A stretch of 64,000 nucleotides of DNA. It comes from Amoeboaphelidium protococcarum (Eukaryota; Aphelidiomycota; Aphelidea). Location of the stretch: assembly GCA_023515745.1 (NCBI GenBank), contig JALECJ010000254.1, positions 1,798,001 to 1,862,000 of the forward strand. Direction: 5' to 3'. A program made the translations under genes and the position numbers. The stretch's first letter is position 1, and every line of letters starts with the position of its first letter. Below are positions 61,394 through 64,000 of this stretch, in pieces. The notes below the pieces were generated by a model that was not told where the DNA came from, searched no databases, and saw nothing but the letters and a program-made list of their open reading frames with translations.

Positions 61394-62830
61394 ATGGCGT
61401 CATTTTTTGGAATTAATCTCCGGAATGACAGTCTGCTGTCGACAGAGTATCCATACTTGAACCAGTCAATGATCTTCAACAGGAATTACAGTGGACCTGC
61501 GGTGGACGCGTCAAATACAGAAGTGGATGGAGATTTGTATTTATGGAGCACGGTGATTGTCCGGTACATTCTGATTTCATGCGGTGGACTGTCGCTTATA
61601 TGCACTCTGGTGGTATTGGGGAATTTTCTGTTCAAGAAGACCTTCTACAAGCTGGACGCGAATCGTCTAATATCGTTTATGGCCATCGCTGATCTTGTAA
61701 TGGCTCTGGTGTTTATATTTTTGTCATTCATGCCATTTATCCCGGAATAGTACAGAATGTCGTTGTGTCTTTTACAGGCGCTGCTATTCCAGTTTGGTTC
61801 GATCGCGTCTGCAATGTGGACGTCATCTCAGGCCATTTCGCTGATGATTATCTTGTACGCCCAGAAATCACAAGTGTCCACAACAAAGTATGAAAAGTTT
61901 TACTACTTTATATCGTTTGGTGTTAGCTTCCTGATGGCGTTTATCTTATTGTTCATTAATGTGGATGGAAGTAGCGGTGATGGGATTGAAGATGGCGGAT
62001 TCATTTATGGTTATGTAGATCCAATATGCTGGATTAGAAATGATTTTCAATGGATTCAGGTGGGTGTATTCTATGCTCCTATTCTGCTTATATTCGTTGC
62101 CACTCTCATACTCTATATCGTGTGTGGAGTTAAAGTTTATGAACGCGCTAGATCGATCAAAGCCGCCATTGCTGTGCCTCATCAATACCGACCGCCACCT
62201 GTCAGACGCGGATCATTATCACAAACTGGTGGTGGATCCGCGTATATTAATAATGGTACTGCTTCGTAATAACAATAGCAAGTTTCTGATGATTTAGAAC
62301 TATAGCAGGGAGTAGAGCGAGAACATGGTGGCACCTTTAATAGTTACACTAATAGCCGTCATCCGTCCACTTACATGAGAAATGACTCGCACTTAAGTGT
62401 CAATTACCATGATGATGGTAGATAAAAGATTGGTAGTCATAGAGGGTCATGGTATGAGTTCCTGCGACCGCCACTGCATACAATGTCTGTATGGTCATCT
62501 ATTTCCAATGTATCGATGAATTCCAATTAAAGTGCCACCTCTGTTGGAACTTCTTCATAGTAACCATGTGGATTAATTGCTCGATTTTATAAGCGACTGG
62601 CAATATACATCTTTACGTTTGGCGCGTCGTATCTCATTCCATGCTCTCTACTGTATGGATAGACATACCTGGGATGGTTCGCCTCTAATCAGCAGTTGTA
62701 TGTCAGTATGAGATGTGTAGCATTTGGTCTGTTCGCCTTGAGAGGATTGATCAACTTTGTGTACTTTATAATGAGACCATCATAGCCGCGAAGCTCGTCC
62801 TCACAAGATTAGCATTACAACAAATAATGA
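61394..62830 (+). CDS. Seven-helix G-protein-coupled receptor, cAMP-receptor-like
   Basis: 478 residues, single exon; ends UAA-UGA at 62830. A 55-residue extracellular N-terminus with several N-x-S/T sites precedes seven hydrophobic segments: IVRYILISCGGLSLICTLVV, LISFMAIADLVMALVFIFL, LFQFGSIASAMWTSSQAISL, FYYFISFGVSFLMAFILLF, VGVFYAPILLIFVATLILY, RLAIYIFTFGASYLIPCSLL and CVAFGLRGLINFVYFIM. The ...ICWI... before helix 5 and ADL in helix 2 resemble the Dictyostelium cAR and fungal cAR-like/Git3 receptors. The loop between helices 5 and 6 is long (about 130 residues), Ser/Gln/Asn-rich and probably the G-protein and kinase contact. The ligand cannot be inferred. Confidence 0.85.
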
Positions 62831-63052
62831 ATTTACTCAATCTAAAGATGATTTTTATTCTTGCTTGATATCTTTTCTCTCTTAAGATTATATTGTAGTA
62901 GTTAGTGATTCTACCAAAAAACTTCTTCCTGAACAGGTCGCGCGAAATCCATTTTATTCTCCTCAAATAATCGTCTATAATTTGGTGTGTCAGAAGCATA
63001 AAGTATTTATTTCATATATTAGTCATCGATATTATAGAAATTGAGAGATAAA

Positions 63053-64000
63053 ATGTCTTTCAAGTAGATTAATATTATTCCGTAGAATGTGAACGATTTA
63101 GAGATTGAATAAGTGTGTGATGTGGGAGATATTAATGGAGACTCTTATGCTGACATGTTGGTACGGACAAAGTAGAATACACTTATTGCATTGATTTATA
63201 ATGTCAATCTAGCTAGATTTGATCACGCTCAAGAATATTCTATAGGAAATGCTACTTTGTAATCGTAGTAGAATCAGAACTAGTAATTAAAGATTGTTCA
63301 TGCGGCACTGATTGATTTGAATTACGATGGTAGATTGGATATTATCATTACGTTCTCTAATCCTCAACAGTCTTAGTCCAAATATACTGTCAAATTTGCA
63401 CTCAATCAAGTTAATACTGATGGTAATAGATGGTCTGAACTTCTTAATCTTTCCGGCGATAGTGCTGTTATTAATTAGAAATTTCCGCTGGCTGTTAATT
63501 GGTTTGGATAGAAGGAGCAGGTTGGTCTACTGTATGATTAGACTTTGTATAAAGTGGATCGGGGTGGTTAGGTGTAGTAACGTATTATATCCCTCGGTGG
63601 TGATAGTGGTGCCAAGTGTGAGCATGTTGCAGATGAACATTCATCAGCGGTGATTGATTTAAATGGCGATTGTATCTCTGAACTTCTCTTGGAGTGTAAG
63701 GATGGATATCAGGTGTATGAGTGGGATTAGTTATAGTAGTAGTACAGATTTTCCTAATCCTACCAATTGTTACAAGAAGTTACTAACAGTGCTAGTAATT
63801 AAAGGAGCCTTTTGTAGTTTATGGATCTCAACGGCGATTCATTGAATGATATTGTATATACATGGTGTCGTGGTGATGAATATTTTATCGATGTCATATT
63901 GGCTACTATAGAGCAGTCTTAGTCATCATCATTGCCATCTTTCCAAGCTTCGCAGTCTGTCAATGTTGCAACTAGAGGTGGTGCTGGTCTTTGTAATAAA
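63053..64000 (+). CDS. FG-GAP repeat protein, ITFG1/TIP-like (partial)
   Basis: The 5' 316 codons; the gene continues past the right edge with no stop. Repeated Ca-binding-like FG-GAP strands are seen: DVGDINGDSYADMLV, ALIDLNYDGRLDIIIT, AVIDLNGDCISELLLEC and FMDLNGDSLNDIVYTW, each a D-x-N-x-D-x-x-x-D/E-like loop. The pattern and order match T-cell immunomodulatory protein/LINKIN (ITFG1) family members, which are type I membrane proteins with an extracellular beta-propeller. No signal peptide is visible at the ATG used, so an upstream exon carrying it may be missed, or the annotated start may be internal. Q codons are largely UAG or UAA. Confidence 0.82.

Noticed and set aside
1-64000. Standard-code open reading frames of 60-130 codons on both strands
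   Set aside because: Most are shadows or pieces of the long UGA-terminated genes. The correct products appear only with UAR as Gln.
1-64000. Ciliate origin, because ciliates commonly use UAR as Gln
   Set aside because: Velvet, Opi1, Chz1, HAM1-like and fungal-type hybrid kinase genes, together with 57-73-nt introns, fit a fungal relative better than a ciliate.
1-64000. UGA read as tryptophan in addition
   Set aside because: Normal genes use TGG for Trp and end cleanly at UGA. UGA at Trp positions is seen only in decayed transposon remnants.

Overview
This is nuclear DNA from a eukaryote with a non-standard genetic code. Read with the standard code almost every gene falls apart. Read with UAA and UAG as glutamine and UGA as the only stop, the window resolves into about twenty long, intact genes. 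The clearest check is a DRG1 GTPase (52316-53428): in-frame UAG and UAA codons fall where DRG1 proteins carry glutamine, and the frame ends at UGA at the expected length. The same code opens a 4,556-codon midasin, a 1,000-codon TSR1 and a 2,239-codon hybrid histidine kinase without a break.

The gene content points to the fungal side of the opisthokonts: a velvet-dom ain regulator, an Opi1 phospholipid-gene regulator, a Chz1 H2A.Z chaperone, a HAM1-like (DUF4449) protein, a Cdc24-like CH-DH-PH RhoGEF, and a fungal-type hybrid histidine kinase with pseudokinase and AAA modules. Introns are few, 57-73 nt long, with GT...(T/C)AG ends, and occur in small genes. I cannot name the species. An early-diverging fungus or fungus-like lineage such as aphelids is my guess, not something the sequence proves.

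Layout. 1-2,887: RanBP1 (partial), a GPI-type secreted protein and a cystathionine lyase-family enzyme, all on the minus strand. 2,888-5,690: degraded transposon DNA (Ty1/copia RNase H, a SWIM-finger frame). 5,691-10,827: TSR1 (minus) and a probable mitochondrial protein of unknown function (plus), divergent. 10,927-24,597: midasin. 25,168-34,059: HAM1-like protein, RhoGEF and Chz1. 34,758-39,638: velvet factor, an unknown protein, RNase P/MRP subunit POP4 and a second GPI-type secreted protein. 39,771-46,490: hybrid histidine kinase. 47,000-49,167: a four-exon EF-hand protein and a two-exon aldose 1-epimerase. 49,766-49,837: tRNA-Lys(UUU). 50,224-53,428: LtrA-like membrane protein and DRG1. 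53,701-about 58,900: mobile-element island with a Fanzor (eukaryotic TnpB-like) nuclease gene that keeps all three RuvC acidic residues, plus copia integrase and Ty3/gypsy gag-protease remnants. 59,387-64,000: Opi1, a seven-helix receptor and a partial ITFG1-like FG-GAP protein.

Themes: ribosome and RNA maturation (midasin, TSR1, POP4, DRG1, RanBP1), signalling and polarity (histidine kinase, receptor, RhoGEF, velvet, Opi1, EF-hand) and cell-surface proteins. The mobile elements also carry UAR as glutamine, so they were active in this lineage after the code changed.
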